A stretch of 45,657 nucleotides of DNA from an uncultured Oscillibacter sp. (GTDB lineage: Bacteria; Bacillota; Clostridia; Oscillospirales; Oscillospiraceae), in contig CAJUQQ010000015.1 in NCBI GenBank assembly GCA_910588175.1, positions 1-45,657 on the forward strand, in the 5' to 3' direction. Below, piece by piece: positions 7,306-14,931 of the stretch. Positions within the stretch are counted from its first letter, which is position 1. The number at the start of each line of letters is the position of its first letter. The translations under genes and the position numbers were made by a program. Below the pieces are notes generated by a model. The model made no database searches, had not been told where the DNA came from, and saw nothing but the letters and a program-made list of their open reading frames with translations.

Positions 7306-8118
7306 TCACCCCCAGAAATCCGGAAACAGCAGCTCGCTGCCCACCTTCACCGTCAGCAGAATCAGCACGATGATGACCGTGGGCCGGACAATCCTGCTGC
7401 CGTTTTTGATGGCGAGGCCGGAGCCGATGTAGTGTCCCGCAATGGAGGCCGCGGCGGCGATAAGCCCTACTCCCCAGAACACATAGCCCGAGACCATCTG
7501 AGTCACCAGGCTGCCAATATTAGAGGAGAGGTTGATCACCTTCACGCCCCCCGCCGCGTGGCGGGTGTCCATCTTGGCGGCCCGGATAAAAATAATCATC
7601 AGGAAGGTCCCCGTGCCCGGGCCGTAGTAGCCGTCGTAGCCGCCGATGATAAAGGACGCCGCCCAGATGATGGCAAGCTGTTTTTTCGGATCGATTTCTC
7701 CCGGCTCGTCGGGCCACTCCCGGCCCCGGAGGGTGATGAACGCCACCACCGGAAGGACCACGAGCAGCAGGTATTTCAGCACCGCGTCCGGCGTCAGGTG
7801 TTGAAGCCAGGTGCCGATGGCGGAGCCCACCAGGGCGAAGGCGATGGACGGCCCGAACAGCCGCCAGTCGACATAGCCGTTCTTGATGAACCGGGCGGTG
7901 GAAAAGCAGGTGCCGATGGCGGCGGAAACCTTATTTGTTCCCAGCGCGTAAGGCGCGGGCAGGCCGCCGAAGGCGATCAGGTGGGTAGGGACGGAGATGA
8001 TGCCGCCGCCGCCGGCAATGGCGTCCATAAAGGACGCGAGGAATACGCCCGCGCAGATCAGCAGCACCACCCACAGGGGAAATCCGTCAATCCGCAGGGC
8101 TGTCAGTGTTTGTAGCAT
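7306..8118 (-). CDS. TSUP family (TauE/SafE) permease
   Basis: A 270-residue polytopic membrane protein of the TSUP (TauE/SafE) family, whose members export sulfite, sulfoacetate or related organosulfur or organic anions. The family signs are the N-terminal repeat segment FMDAIAGGGGIISVPTHL with a downstream ALGTNKVSA, and the second repeat IIGGYDGYYGPGTGTFL with VKVINLSSNIGSL. About eight hydrophobic segments are visible. The ATG at 8118 has AGGAGG eight bases upstream; an in-frame extension to 8181 lacks a ribosome site and runs over the promoter. It is the first gene of a two-gene operon with the racemase-family protein. The substrate is unknown. Confidence 0.9.
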   Translation of the reverse strand: MLQTLTALRIDGFPLWVVLLICAGVFLASFMDAIAGGGGIISVPTHLIAFGGLPAPYALGTNKVSAAIGTCFSTARFIKNGYVDWRLFGPSIAFALVGSAIGTWLQHLTPDAVLKYLLLVVLPVVAFITLRGREWPDEPGEIDPKKQLAIIWAASFIIGGYDGYYGPGTGTFLMIIFIRAAKMDTRHAAGGVKVINLSSNIGSLVTQMVSGYVFWGVGLIAAAASIAGHYIGSGLAIKNGSRIVRPTVIIVLILLTVKVGSELLFPDFWG

Positions 8119-8152
8119 AAAAAGACCTCCTGAAACAGTTGAGTCGGTGGAT

Positions 8153-8181
8153 ATCATACAACAACCCGGCGGCAAAATCAA
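8153..8181 (-). promoter_or_regulatory. Promoter of the permease-racemase operon
   Basis: On the minus strand, TTGATT (8181-8176), 17-base spacer, TATGAT (8158-8153), 35 bases before the permease ATG. The in-frame N-terminal extension would run through this promoter, which supports the shorter start. Confidence 0.65.
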
Positions 8182-8331
8182 CGGCCAGCCGCTTTTTTAT
8201 AAACGCACTCCCTTTATTTTCCCGTAACCAATTGAACATTCTGACGAAGGTCACCAAAAAATATTGTGAATCTTGAAGCAGATTTGGGAGAACATGCCAA
8301 AAGCGCGGCGGTTTTTTCGACAGGAGCGTCC

Positions 8332-8360
8332 TTGACGCTAGTTTACGAAAGAAGTATAAT
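8332..8360 (+). promoter_or_regulatory. glgBCD promoter
   Basis: TTGACG (8332-8337), 17-base spacer, TATAAT (8355-8360): a near-consensus sigma-A promoter. Transcription would start near 8367 and give a leader of about 160 bases before glgB. Confidence 0.85.
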
Positions 8361-8366
8361 ATTTTT

Positions 8367-8525
8367 GAATAACCAGCTGTTGACTCAAAACGGACAGCCT
8401 GCCGCGAACCGGACGGCAGGCGGGGCGCTCCGGGAGGAACGCCCCGAGAAATCGGCGGGCCGCTCGCCTATAAGCGGCAGCCGGGGGCCGGAAGAAGTGC
8501 CCGCGGCTATGCACGGAGGTTGACT
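8367..8525 (+). ncRNA. Structured 5' leader of glgB, class unknown
   Basis: The leader folds into three successive hairpins. H1 is 8397-8404 with 8414-8421 (GCCTGCCG). H2 is 8422-8427 with 8440-8445, with an inner TCC/GGA extension. H3 is 8459-8464 with 8473-8478 (GCCGCT). The 5' arm of H1 (GCCGCG, 8401-8406) can also pair with CGCGGC (8502-8507), which ends 7 bases before the GGAGG of glgB. This allows two alternative structures. It does not match the L-box, T-box, glycine, cyclic-di-GMP, cyclic-di-AMP or THF riboswitch cores that I know. There is no intrinsic terminator, so any control would act on translation. The function is inferred. Confidence 0.45.
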
Positions 8526-10607
8526 ATGGCAAAACACGATCAGGCCGAACGCTTCCACGCCGGAACGCTGACAGACGGCTGGCACTGGTTCGGCTCCCAC
8601 CCTGATAAAAAGGACGGCGCGGATGGCTGGACCTTCCGAGTCTGGGCGCCTCACGCTCAGAGCGTTTCCGTCGTTGGCGATTTCAACGATTGGAAGGAAG
8701 GCGCCCACCCCCTGGTCCGCCAGGGCGAGGTCTGGGAGGGCTTTCTCCCCGGCCTTCCGGAATACACATCTTATAAGTACGCCGTCACCGGTCCCGACGG
8801 AGAGGTCCGGCTGAAAACGGATCCCTACGCCTTTCACTGCGAGACCCGCCCCGCCACCGCCGGCAAGCTCTATGATCTGAAGGGCTTCCAGTGGACCGAC
8901 GACGCTTTTCTGGCCAAGCAGGAAAAGCACCAGGTTTACGAGTCCCCCCTGAACATTTACGAGGTGCATCTCGGCTCCTGGAAAAAGCGCCCCAACGGCG
9001 ATTTTTACGACTATCAGGACATGGCCAGGGAGCTAGCCGCCTACGTCAAAGAGATGGGCTACACCGCCATCGAGCTGCTGCCCGTGCTGGAGCATCCCTT
9101 CGATGGCTCCTGGGGATATCAGTGCACCGGCTACTTCGCCCCCACCTCCCGGTACGGCACCCCCAAGGACTTCCTCTGGTTCGTAAACCACATGCACAAA
9201 AACGGCATCGCCGTTATCCTGGACTGGGTCCCCGCCCACTTCTGCAAGGACGCCCACGGGCTCTACGAGTTCGACGGCGGCTGCTGCTATGAGTACAGCG
9301 ATCCCAACAAGTGGGAGCACGCCTCCTGGGGCACCCGGGTTTTTGATTACGGACGGCCCGAGGTGAAGAGCTTCCTCTTCTCCTCCGCCCGCTTCTGGCT
9401 GGAGGAGTGCCACATCGACGGCCTCCGGGTGGATGCGGTGGCCTCCATGCTGTACCTGGACTACAGCCGCCAGGGCGGTGCCTGGACACCCAACAAGTAC
9501 GGCGGACACGAGAATCTGGAGGCTATCGACTTCCTCCGGGAGCTGAACGCCATGGCCTTTTCCGTAAAGCCCGGCGTCATGATGATCGCCGAGGAATCCA
9601 CCGCCTGGCCCATGGTCAGCCGCCCCGCCGACATCGGCGGCCTGGGCTTCAACCTCAAGTGGAACATGGGCTGGATGAACGACATGTGCCACTATCTGAA
9701 GCTGGACCCCTGGTTCCGCCAGGATCACCATAAGGACATCACCTTCTCCATGATGTACGCCTTCTCCGAGAACTTCGTGCTGCCCATCTCCCACGACGAG
9801 GTGGTCCATATGAAGGGCTCCGTGGTGGGCAAGATGCCCGGGGACTACACAAACCAGCTCCGCTGCACCCGGGGCTTCTACGCCTACCTCCTGGCCCATC
9901 CTGGAAAGAAGCTCCTCTTCATGGGCGCGGAGCTGGGCCAGTGGCACGAGTGGAACGACAAGGAGTCCCTGGACTGGTATCTGCTGGAGAACGAGGAGAA
10001 CCAAAAGATCCACCGCTTCTTCAAGGAGGCCAACGACTTCTACAAGAAGGAGCCCGCCCTGTGGGAGATCGACTTCAGCTGGGAGGGCTTCGAGTGGCTG
10101 GTGGTGGACGACAACCACAACAACGTGGTGGTCTTCCTCCGCAAGGATAAAAAGGGCCGGGACCTCCTCTGCGCCGTCAACTTCTCCCCCAATACTTACG
10201 AGGGATACCGCATGGGCGTCCCTGCCCACAAGCAGTATACCCCCGTCTTCAATACCGACGCGGCGGAATACGGCGGCGACGGCTTCGGCGACACGGAGCC
10301 CGTCCCCGTGGAGGCCGTCGAGTCTCATGGCAAGGAGCACTCCGCCGCCATCCGCATCCCCGCCTTCGGCGCGGTGTTCCTCCGGGGCGAGGGGACCTTC
10401 CCCAAGCCCAAGGCCGTCAAGGAGCCCAAGGCCCCCAAGGCCGTGAAGAGGGCGGAAAAAACCGCCAAGACTGCGGGCAAGACCGTCAAGGCCTCCGCCA
10501 AGACCTTGGTCAAAGCCATCAAATCCTCCGCCAAGGAGAGCAAAGCTGATACCCCCGCGAAAAAGTCCAGCGCGAAAAAACAGGCAAAGGAGCTGAAAGA
10601 GACATGA
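8526..10607 (+). CDS. glgB: 1,4-alpha-glucan branching enzyme with basic C-terminal tail
   Basis: Makes alpha-1,6 branches in glycogen by chain transfer. The 693-residue product has an N-terminal CBM48-like domain (FRVWAPHAQSVSVVGDFNDW near residue 40), a GH13 barrel and a C-terminal beta domain. The catalytic triad reads Asp303 (DGLRVDAV), Glu356 (EEST) and Asp424 (SHDE); the spacing of 53 and 121 residues is the same as in E. coli GlgB. From about residue 625 the protein turns into a Lys/Ala/Thr/Ser-rich tail (KAPKAVKRAEKTAKTAGK and onward to the end) that resembles a histone H1 tail and is not part of the family fold. The ATG at 8526 has GGAGG six bases upstream. It overlaps glgC by four bases (ATGA). 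Confidence 0.97.
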   Translation: MAKHDQAERFHAGTLTDGWHWFGSHPDKKDGADGWTFRVWAPHAQSVSVVGDFNDWKEGAHPLVRQGEVWEGFLPGLPEYTSYKYAVTGPDGEVRLKTDPYAFHCETRPATAGKLYDLKGFQWTDDAFLAKQEKHQVYESPLNIYEVHLGSWKKRPNGDFYDYQDMARELAAYVKEMGYTAIELLPVLEHPFDGSWGYQCTGYFAPTSRYGTPKDFLWFVNHMHKNGIAVILDWVPAHFCKDAHGLYEFDGGCCYEYSDPNKWEHASWGTRVFDYGRPEVKSFLFSSARFWLEECHIDGLRVDAVASMLYLDYSRQGGAWTPNKYGGHENLEAIDFLRELNAMAFSVKPGVMMIAEESTAWPMVSRPADIGGLGFNLKWNMGWMNDMCHYLKLDPWFRQDHHKDITFSMMYAFSENFVLPISHDEVVHMKGSVVGKMPGDYTNQLRCTRGFYAYLLAHPGKKLLFMGAELGQWHEWNDKESLDWYLLENEENQKIHRFFKEANDFYKKEPALWEIDFSWEGFEWLVVDDNHNNVVVFLRKDKKGRDLLCAVNFSPNTYEGYRMGVPAHKQYTPVFNTDAAEYGGDGFGDTEPVPVEAVESHGKEHSAAIRIPAFGAVFLRGEGTFPKPKAVKEPKAPKAVKRAEKTAKTAGKTVKASAKTLVKAIKSSAKESKADTPAKKSSAKKQAKELKET

Positions 10608-11809
10608 AGAAAGAATGCATTGCCATGCTGCTGGCCGGAGGACAGGGCAGCCGCCTTTATGTCCTCACCGGAGACATGGCAAAGCCCGCCGTTCCCTTTG
10701 GCGGCAAGTACCGCATCATCGACTTCCCCCTCTCCAACTGCACCAATTCCGGCATCGACACCGTGGGCGTACTGACCCAGTACCGCCCCCTGGAGCTGAA
10801 CAGCTATATCGGCAGCGGCCAGCCCTGGGATCTGGACGGGTCCACCGGCGGCGTTCACATCCTGCCTCCCTATCAGGGCGCCAAGGGCGGCACCTGGTAC
10901 AAGGGCACCGCCAACGCCATCTATCAAAATCTGGGCTTCATTGATATGCACGACCCGGAGTATGTGGTCATCCTCTCCGGCGACCACATCTATAAGATGG
11001 ACTACTCCGACATGGTGGCCCGCCACAAGGCCGCCGGAGCCGCCTGCACCATCTCCGTCATGGAGGTGCCCTGGTCCGAGGCGCCCCGCTTCGGCATCAT
11101 GAGCGTGGACGGCGACGACATGATCACCGAGTTCGCCGAAAAACCCAAGGAGCCCAAGAGCAACCTGGCGTCCATGGGCATTTACGTATTCTCCTGGAAG
11201 GCCCTGCGGGAGTACCTGATCGACGACGAGGCCAACCCCAACTCGGAAAACGACTTCGGCAAAAACATCATCCCCAACATGCTGGGCGACGGCCAGCGCA
11301 TGGCGGCCTACCGCTTCGCCGGCTACTGGAAGGACGTGGGCACCCTGGAATCCCTCTGGGACGCCAACATGGATATGCTGGCCCCCGAGTCCGGCCTGGA
11401 CCTGCGGGACCGCTCCTGGCCCGTCTACGCCCGCTCCGTCAGCGCGCCGCCCGCCTTCCTGGGCGCGAATTCCACCGTCACCCACAGCGCCGTGAACCGA
11501 GGCAGCGTGCTGGAGGGCGTGGTGGAGAACTCCGTTCTCTCGCAAAACGTCACCGTGGGCGAGGGCGCTGCGGTTCGTTACTCCGTCCTGTTCCCCGGCG
11601 TCGTGGTGGAGCCCGGCGCGGTGGTGGAATACGCCATCCTGGGCGAGGGCTGTCAGATCGGCCGGGGCTGCCATGTGGGCGGCACACCGGAAAACACGGT
11701 CGAGGGCTGGGGCCTGACGGTACTGGCTCCGGGCTGCCAGCTGCCCGAGGGCAAACACGCCAGAGCCGGCGTTATGCTGAACCGCAACGGTGAGGAGGTG
11801 TCCAAATGA
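10604..11809 (+). CDS. glgC: Glucose-1-phosphate adenylyltransferase, catalytic subunit
   Basis: Forms ADP-glucose from ATP and glucose-1-phosphate, the committed step of glycogen synthesis. The 401-residue product has the nucleotidyltransferase signature LLAGGQGSRLYVLT, the substrate loop AKPAVPFGGKYRIIDF and the metal-binding SGDHIYKMDY. FAEKPKEP and a left-handed beta-helix of hexapeptide repeats near residues 290-370 follow. It overlaps glgB upstream and glgD downstream by ATGA, so all three are translationally coupled. AAAGGAG precedes the ATG. Together with GlgD it probably forms a heteromeric pyrophosphorylase, as in Bacillus and Clostridia. Confidence 0.97.
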   Translation: MKKECIAMLLAGGQGSRLYVLTGDMAKPAVPFGGKYRIIDFPLSNCTNSGIDTVGVLTQYRPLELNSYIGSGQPWDLDGSTGGVHILPPYQGAKGGTWYKGTANAIYQNLGFIDMHDPEYVVILSGDHIYKMDYSDMVARHKAAGAACTISVMEVPWSEAPRFGIMSVDGDDMITEFAEKPKEPKSNLASMGIYVFSWKALREYLIDDEANPNSENDFGKNIIPNMLGDGQRMAAYRFAGYWKDVGTLESLWDANMDMLAPESGLDLRDRSWPVYARSVSAPPAFLGANSTVTHSAVNRGSVLEGVVENSVLSQNVTVGEGAAVRYSVLFPGVVVEPGAVVEYAILGEGCQIGRGCHVGGTPENTVEGWGLTVLAPGCQLPEGKHARAGVMLNRNGEEVSK

Positions 11810-12918
11810 ACGGACTGCATGGAATCATTTTTGCCTATGAGCGCCGCGGCGACCTTCAGGAGTTGGGCTCCATCCGCTCCTCCGCCTCCATTCCCTTCGG
11901 CGGGCGGTTCCGGGCGGTGGACTTCGCCCTTTCCAATCTGGTCAACGCCGGGGCTACCGACGTGGGCATCGTCCTTCACGGACATTATCAAAGCCTGCTG
12001 GACCATCTGGGCACCGGCAAGGACTGGGACCTGAGCCGCAAGCGGGGCGGCCTGCGGCTGCTGCCTCCCTTCAACTACAAGGGCAGCTGGGGCGCCATGC
12101 CCTACCGGGGCCACATTGAGGCCCTGGCCGCCGTGCGCACCTATTTGGAGGAGATTCGCCAGGACTACGTTGTCATGACGGACGGCGACCTGGTGGCGAA
12201 CGTGCCTCTGTCCGAGGTCTACGAGTACCACGTAAAGTCCGGCGCGGACATCACCGTGGTCTGCGCCAACGACAGCTTTATGACCGATGACGGCACCTAT
12301 TTCCAGGTGGACAAGGAAGGCCGGATCAACGAGGTCTTCATCAGCCCCCATACGCCCCGGGGACTCCGGGGCCTGGGCACCTACATCGTGTCCAAGAAGC
12401 TGCTGCTGGAGCTGGTGGACGACTGCGCCGCCAAGGACCAGCTCAGCTGGCGGGGCGATGTGCTTCAGGCCCGGAAGGGCGACCTGAACATTCAGAGCTA
12501 TATCTGGGCGGGCTACGCCGCGCAGATTCGCTCCGTGCAGGAATACTATGACCGCAGCATGCAGCTGCTAGATCCCGCCATCCGGGCGGATCTGTTCTGC
12601 GCCCAGCGCCCCATCCGGGCCAAAAACGCGGACCTCAGCTCCAGCTATCTGGGCTCCGGCGGAAAGTGCGTCAACTCCCTGTTCGGCGACGGCTGCTCCA
12701 TTGAGGGCGTGGTGGAGAACTCCATCCTCTTCCCCGGCGTCACCGTGGAGGTCGGCGCGGTGGTGCGCAACTGCGTGATTTTCAAGGATTCCATTATCCG
12801 CAAGGACGCGCAGCTGAGCTATATCATCGCCGACAAGGACGTGGAAGTCCTCTCCGGCCGGACGCTGATGGGCCATGTTACCTATCCCATTGTCCTGGCC
12901 AAGGGCAGCAAGGTATAA
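11806..12918 (+). CDS. glgD: GlgD-type subunit of glucose-1-phosphate adenylyltransferase
   Basis: A 370-residue paralogue of GlgC that lacks the full catalytic signature. In place of GGxGxRL it reads AYERRGDLQELG, while retaining SIPFGGRFRAVDFALSNL and MTDGDLVANV and the C-terminal beta-helix. In the Bacillus and Clostridia systems GlgD is a regulatory or activating partner of GlgC. It starts inside the glgC stop (ATGA) with GAGGAGG upstream. A 12-bp-stem terminator follows six bases after its stop, ending the glgBCD transcript. ADP-glucose made by GlgC-GlgD feeds GlgA encoded just downstream. Confidence 0.95.
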   Translation: MNGLHGIIFAYERRGDLQELGSIRSSASIPFGGRFRAVDFALSNLVNAGATDVGIVLHGHYQSLLDHLGTGKDWDLSRKRGGLRLLPPFNYKGSWGAMPYRGHIEALAAVRTYLEEIRQDYVVMTDGDLVANVPLSEVYEYHVKSGADITVVCANDSFMTDDGTYFQVDKEGRINEVFISPHTPRGLRGLGTYIVSKKLLLELVDDCAAKDQLSWRGDVLQARKGDLNIQSYIWAGYAAQIRSVQEYYDRSMQLLDPAIRADLFCAQRPIRAKNADLSSSYLGSGGKCVNSLFGDGCSIEGVVENSILFPGVTVEVGAVVRNCVIFKDSIIRKDAQLSYIIADKDVEVLSGRTLMGHVTYPIVLAKGSKV

Positions 12919-12923
12919 ATTTC

Positions 12924-12957
12924 CATAAAAGGGGGGCGTCTCCGTCCCCCTTTTATG
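12924..12957 (+). terminator. Terminator after glgD
   Basis: 12-bp stem (CATAAAAGGGGG at 12924-12935 with its complement at 12946-12957), ten-base loop; the T run lies inside the stem end. It separates glgBCD from the glgAP promoter. Confidence 0.75.
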
Positions 12958-12971
12958 ATGGAAAGGCCGAA

Positions 12972-13000
12972 TTGACCCGGGCCTTTCTCTTTGGTATAAT
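12972..13000 (+). promoter_or_regulatory. glgAP promoter
   Basis: TTGACC (12972-12977), 17-base spacer, TATAAT (12995-13000). Start would be near 13007, giving a leader of about 70 bases with a CCCGGGAATTCCCGG near-palindrome before glgA. Confidence 0.82.
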
Positions 13001-13078
13001 ATAAGAAGCGTCTTTGATTCCCCGGACCCGGGAATTCCCGGCCGGTCGCTGGGGATGACTGAAAAAGGAGTTAATAAC

Positions 13079-14923
13079 ATGAAAATTCTGTATGTGACCA
13101 GCGAAGCGGTCCCCTTTTGCAAAACCGGTGGTCTCGCCGACGTAGCCGGTTCCCTGCCCCCCGCCTTGGCGGAGCAGGGCGCCGAGGTTGCCGTCATCCT
13201 GCCGCTCTATGCCCGGGTCCGGGACCGGTTTGGAAGCCAGATGAAATTCGAGTGCTACGACTACGTGGACCTGGCGTGGCGCCACAGCTATTGCGGTCTC
13301 TTCTCCATGGAGAAGGACGGCGTAACCTGGTACTTCCTGGACAATGAGCAGTATTTCAACCGGGGCACCCTCTACGGCCAGGCCGACGACGGCGAGCGCT
13401 TCGCCTTCTTCTCCCGGGCCGTGGTGCGGATGCTGGACCGTCTGAAATTCTGGCCCGAGGTCGTTCACTGCAACGACTGGCAATCCGCCCTGGTGCCTAT
13501 CTATCTGAAGGATGACGGCGTCCGGGAGGACCGTTTCCGCTCTATCAAGACTGTAGTCACCATCCACAACGTCGAGTACCAGGGCCGTTACAACCCCTAC
13601 GTCCTGGGCGAGCTCTTCGGCCTGGACGCCGGCTGGGTCAAGGACGGCACCATGCTGATGGACGGAGACGTGAACCTCCTCAAGGGCGCCGTGCTCTGTG
13701 CCGACGCGGTCAACGCCGTCTCCCCCACCTATGCCAACGAGCTCAAGCAGCCCTACTTCGCCCACCGGATGGAGGGCATCATGCGCCAGTGCTCCGACAA
13801 GCTCTCCGGCGTGCTGAACGGCATTGACATGAAGCTGTACGATCCCCGGAGCGACGAGCGTATTCTGAAAAACTTCTCCGCCGAGGACATGACCGGCAAG
13901 GACGCCTGCAAGGCCGAACTCCAGCGGATGGTGGGTCTCCGGGAGGAGCCCCACACCCCCATCGTGGCTATGGTGAGCCGTCTGGTCTCCCACAAGGGTC
14001 TGGACCTGATCTGCGAGGTGCTCCACGACATGATGGAGCTGCCGATGCAGTTTGTCGTTCTGGGCACCGGCGACCAGCGGTATGAGGAGTTCTTCCACTG
14101 GGCCGCCCAGCAGTATCCCGGCCGGATGGTGGTTCGCCTGGACTACAACGAGGACCTGTCCATGGCGATATACGCCGGCGCGGACCTGTTCCTGATGCCC
14201 TCCAAGAGCGAGCCCTGCGGCCTGAGCCAGATGATCGCCATGCGCTACGGCACGCTGCCCATCGTCCGGGAGACCGGCGGCCTGAAAGACACCGTCCAGC
14301 CCCACGACGACTATAACGGCGTTGGAAACGGCTTCAGCTTCACCAACTACTCCAGCGGCGACATGCTCCACGTGATCCGGGAGGCCGTGTACCTCTATAA
14401 GGACTATCCCGACCTCTTCGGCAATCTGCGCCAGCGAGCGATGGCCTGTGATTTCAGCTGGGCCCGCAGCGCCAGGGAGTACCTGCGCATTTACGCCACC
14501 ATTACCGGCCAGACCTGGCCCATCCACACGGATACCCGCCGTGCGGCGGAGACTCCCGAAGAGGAAAGCGCTCCCGTTGTGGAAACCGCTCCCATTGAGG
14601 AAGCAGTTTCCGTTGAAGATCCCGCTCCCGTTGAGGAAACTGCTCCCGCCGAGGAGCCCGCTCCTGTTGTGGAAGCCGTTCCCGCTGAGGAAGCTGCCCC
14701 CATCAAGGAACCCGCTCCCGCTGGGGAAACTGCTCCCGTCGAGGAGGCTGTTCCCGTTGAGGAAGCCGCTCCCGCCGAGGAGTCCGCCCCTGTTGAGGAA
14801 GCCGCTCCCGCCGGAGGAAAGCCCGCCAAGAAGGCACGGAAAACCGCCTCCAAAGCCGCCAAGGCTGAGAAGAAGACATCCGCAAAGAAAGGAACCGCCG
14901 GCAAGAAAAAGTCGGCGGAGTGA
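13079..14923 (+). CDS. glgA: Glycogen synthase with acidic repeats and basic tail
   Basis: ADP-glucose-dependent glycogen synthase, GT5 family. The N-terminal KTGGLADV loop that binds ADP-glucose is near residue 15, and the C-terminal nucleotide and acceptor motif SKSEPCGLSQ is near residue 380. The catalytic part ends near residue 484, a normal length. Beyond it the 614-residue protein carries 13 uninterrupted hexapeptides of the form xAPVEE (residues 497-574), then about 40 residues rich in Lys and Ala (KKARKTASKAAKAEKK and onward). GlgA enzymes normally stop without such a tail. AAAGGAG ten bases before ATG 13079 decides the start; an in-frame ATG at 13055 lacks one. glgP begins within about ten bases of the stop. 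Confidence 0.97.
   Translation: MKILYVTSEAVPFCKTGGLADVAGSLPPALAEQGAEVAVILPLYARVRDRFGSQMKFECYDYVDLAWRHSYCGLFSMEKDGVTWYFLDNEQYFNRGTLYGQADDGERFAFFSRAVVRMLDRLKFWPEVVHCNDWQSALVPIYLKDDGVREDRFRSIKTVVTIHNVEYQGRYNPYVLGELFGLDAGWVKDGTMLMDGDVNLLKGAVLCADAVNAVSPTYANELKQPYFAHRMEGIMRQCSDKLSGVLNGIDMKLYDPRSDERILKNFSAEDMTGKDACKAELQRMVGLREEPHTPIVAMVSRLVSHKGLDLICEVLHDMMELPMQFVVLGTGDQRYEEFFHWAAQQYPGRMVVRLDYNEDLSMAIYAGADLFLMPSKSEPCGLSQMIAMRYGTLPIVRETGGLKDTVQPHDDYNGVGNGFSFTNYSSGDMLHVIREAVYLYKDYPDLFGNLRQRAMACDFSWARSAREYLRIYATITGQTWPIHTDTRRAAETPEEESAPVVETAPIEEAVSVEDPAPVEETAPAEEPAPVVEAVPAEEAAPIKEPAPAGETAPVEEAVPVEEAAPAEESAPVEEAAPAGGKPAKKARKTASKAAKAEKKTSAKKGTAGKKKSAE
14567..14800 (+). repeat. 18-bp in-frame tandem repeat in glgA
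   Basis: Thirteen consecutive 18-bp units encode hexapeptides (SAPVVE, TAPIEE, AVSVED, PAPVEE and so on) without interruption. Units differ mostly by single codons. The array adds an acidic, proline-spaced, probably unstructured segment to GlgA. Every unit is a multiple of three, so changes in copy number keep the frame. Confidence 0.9.
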
Positions 14924-14931
14924 GTACGCTT

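Noticed and set aside
8367..8525. Known riboswitch (cyclic-di-GMP, THF, glycine, ydaO) before glgB
   Set aside because: None of the conserved core sequences is present; kept as a leader of unknown class.
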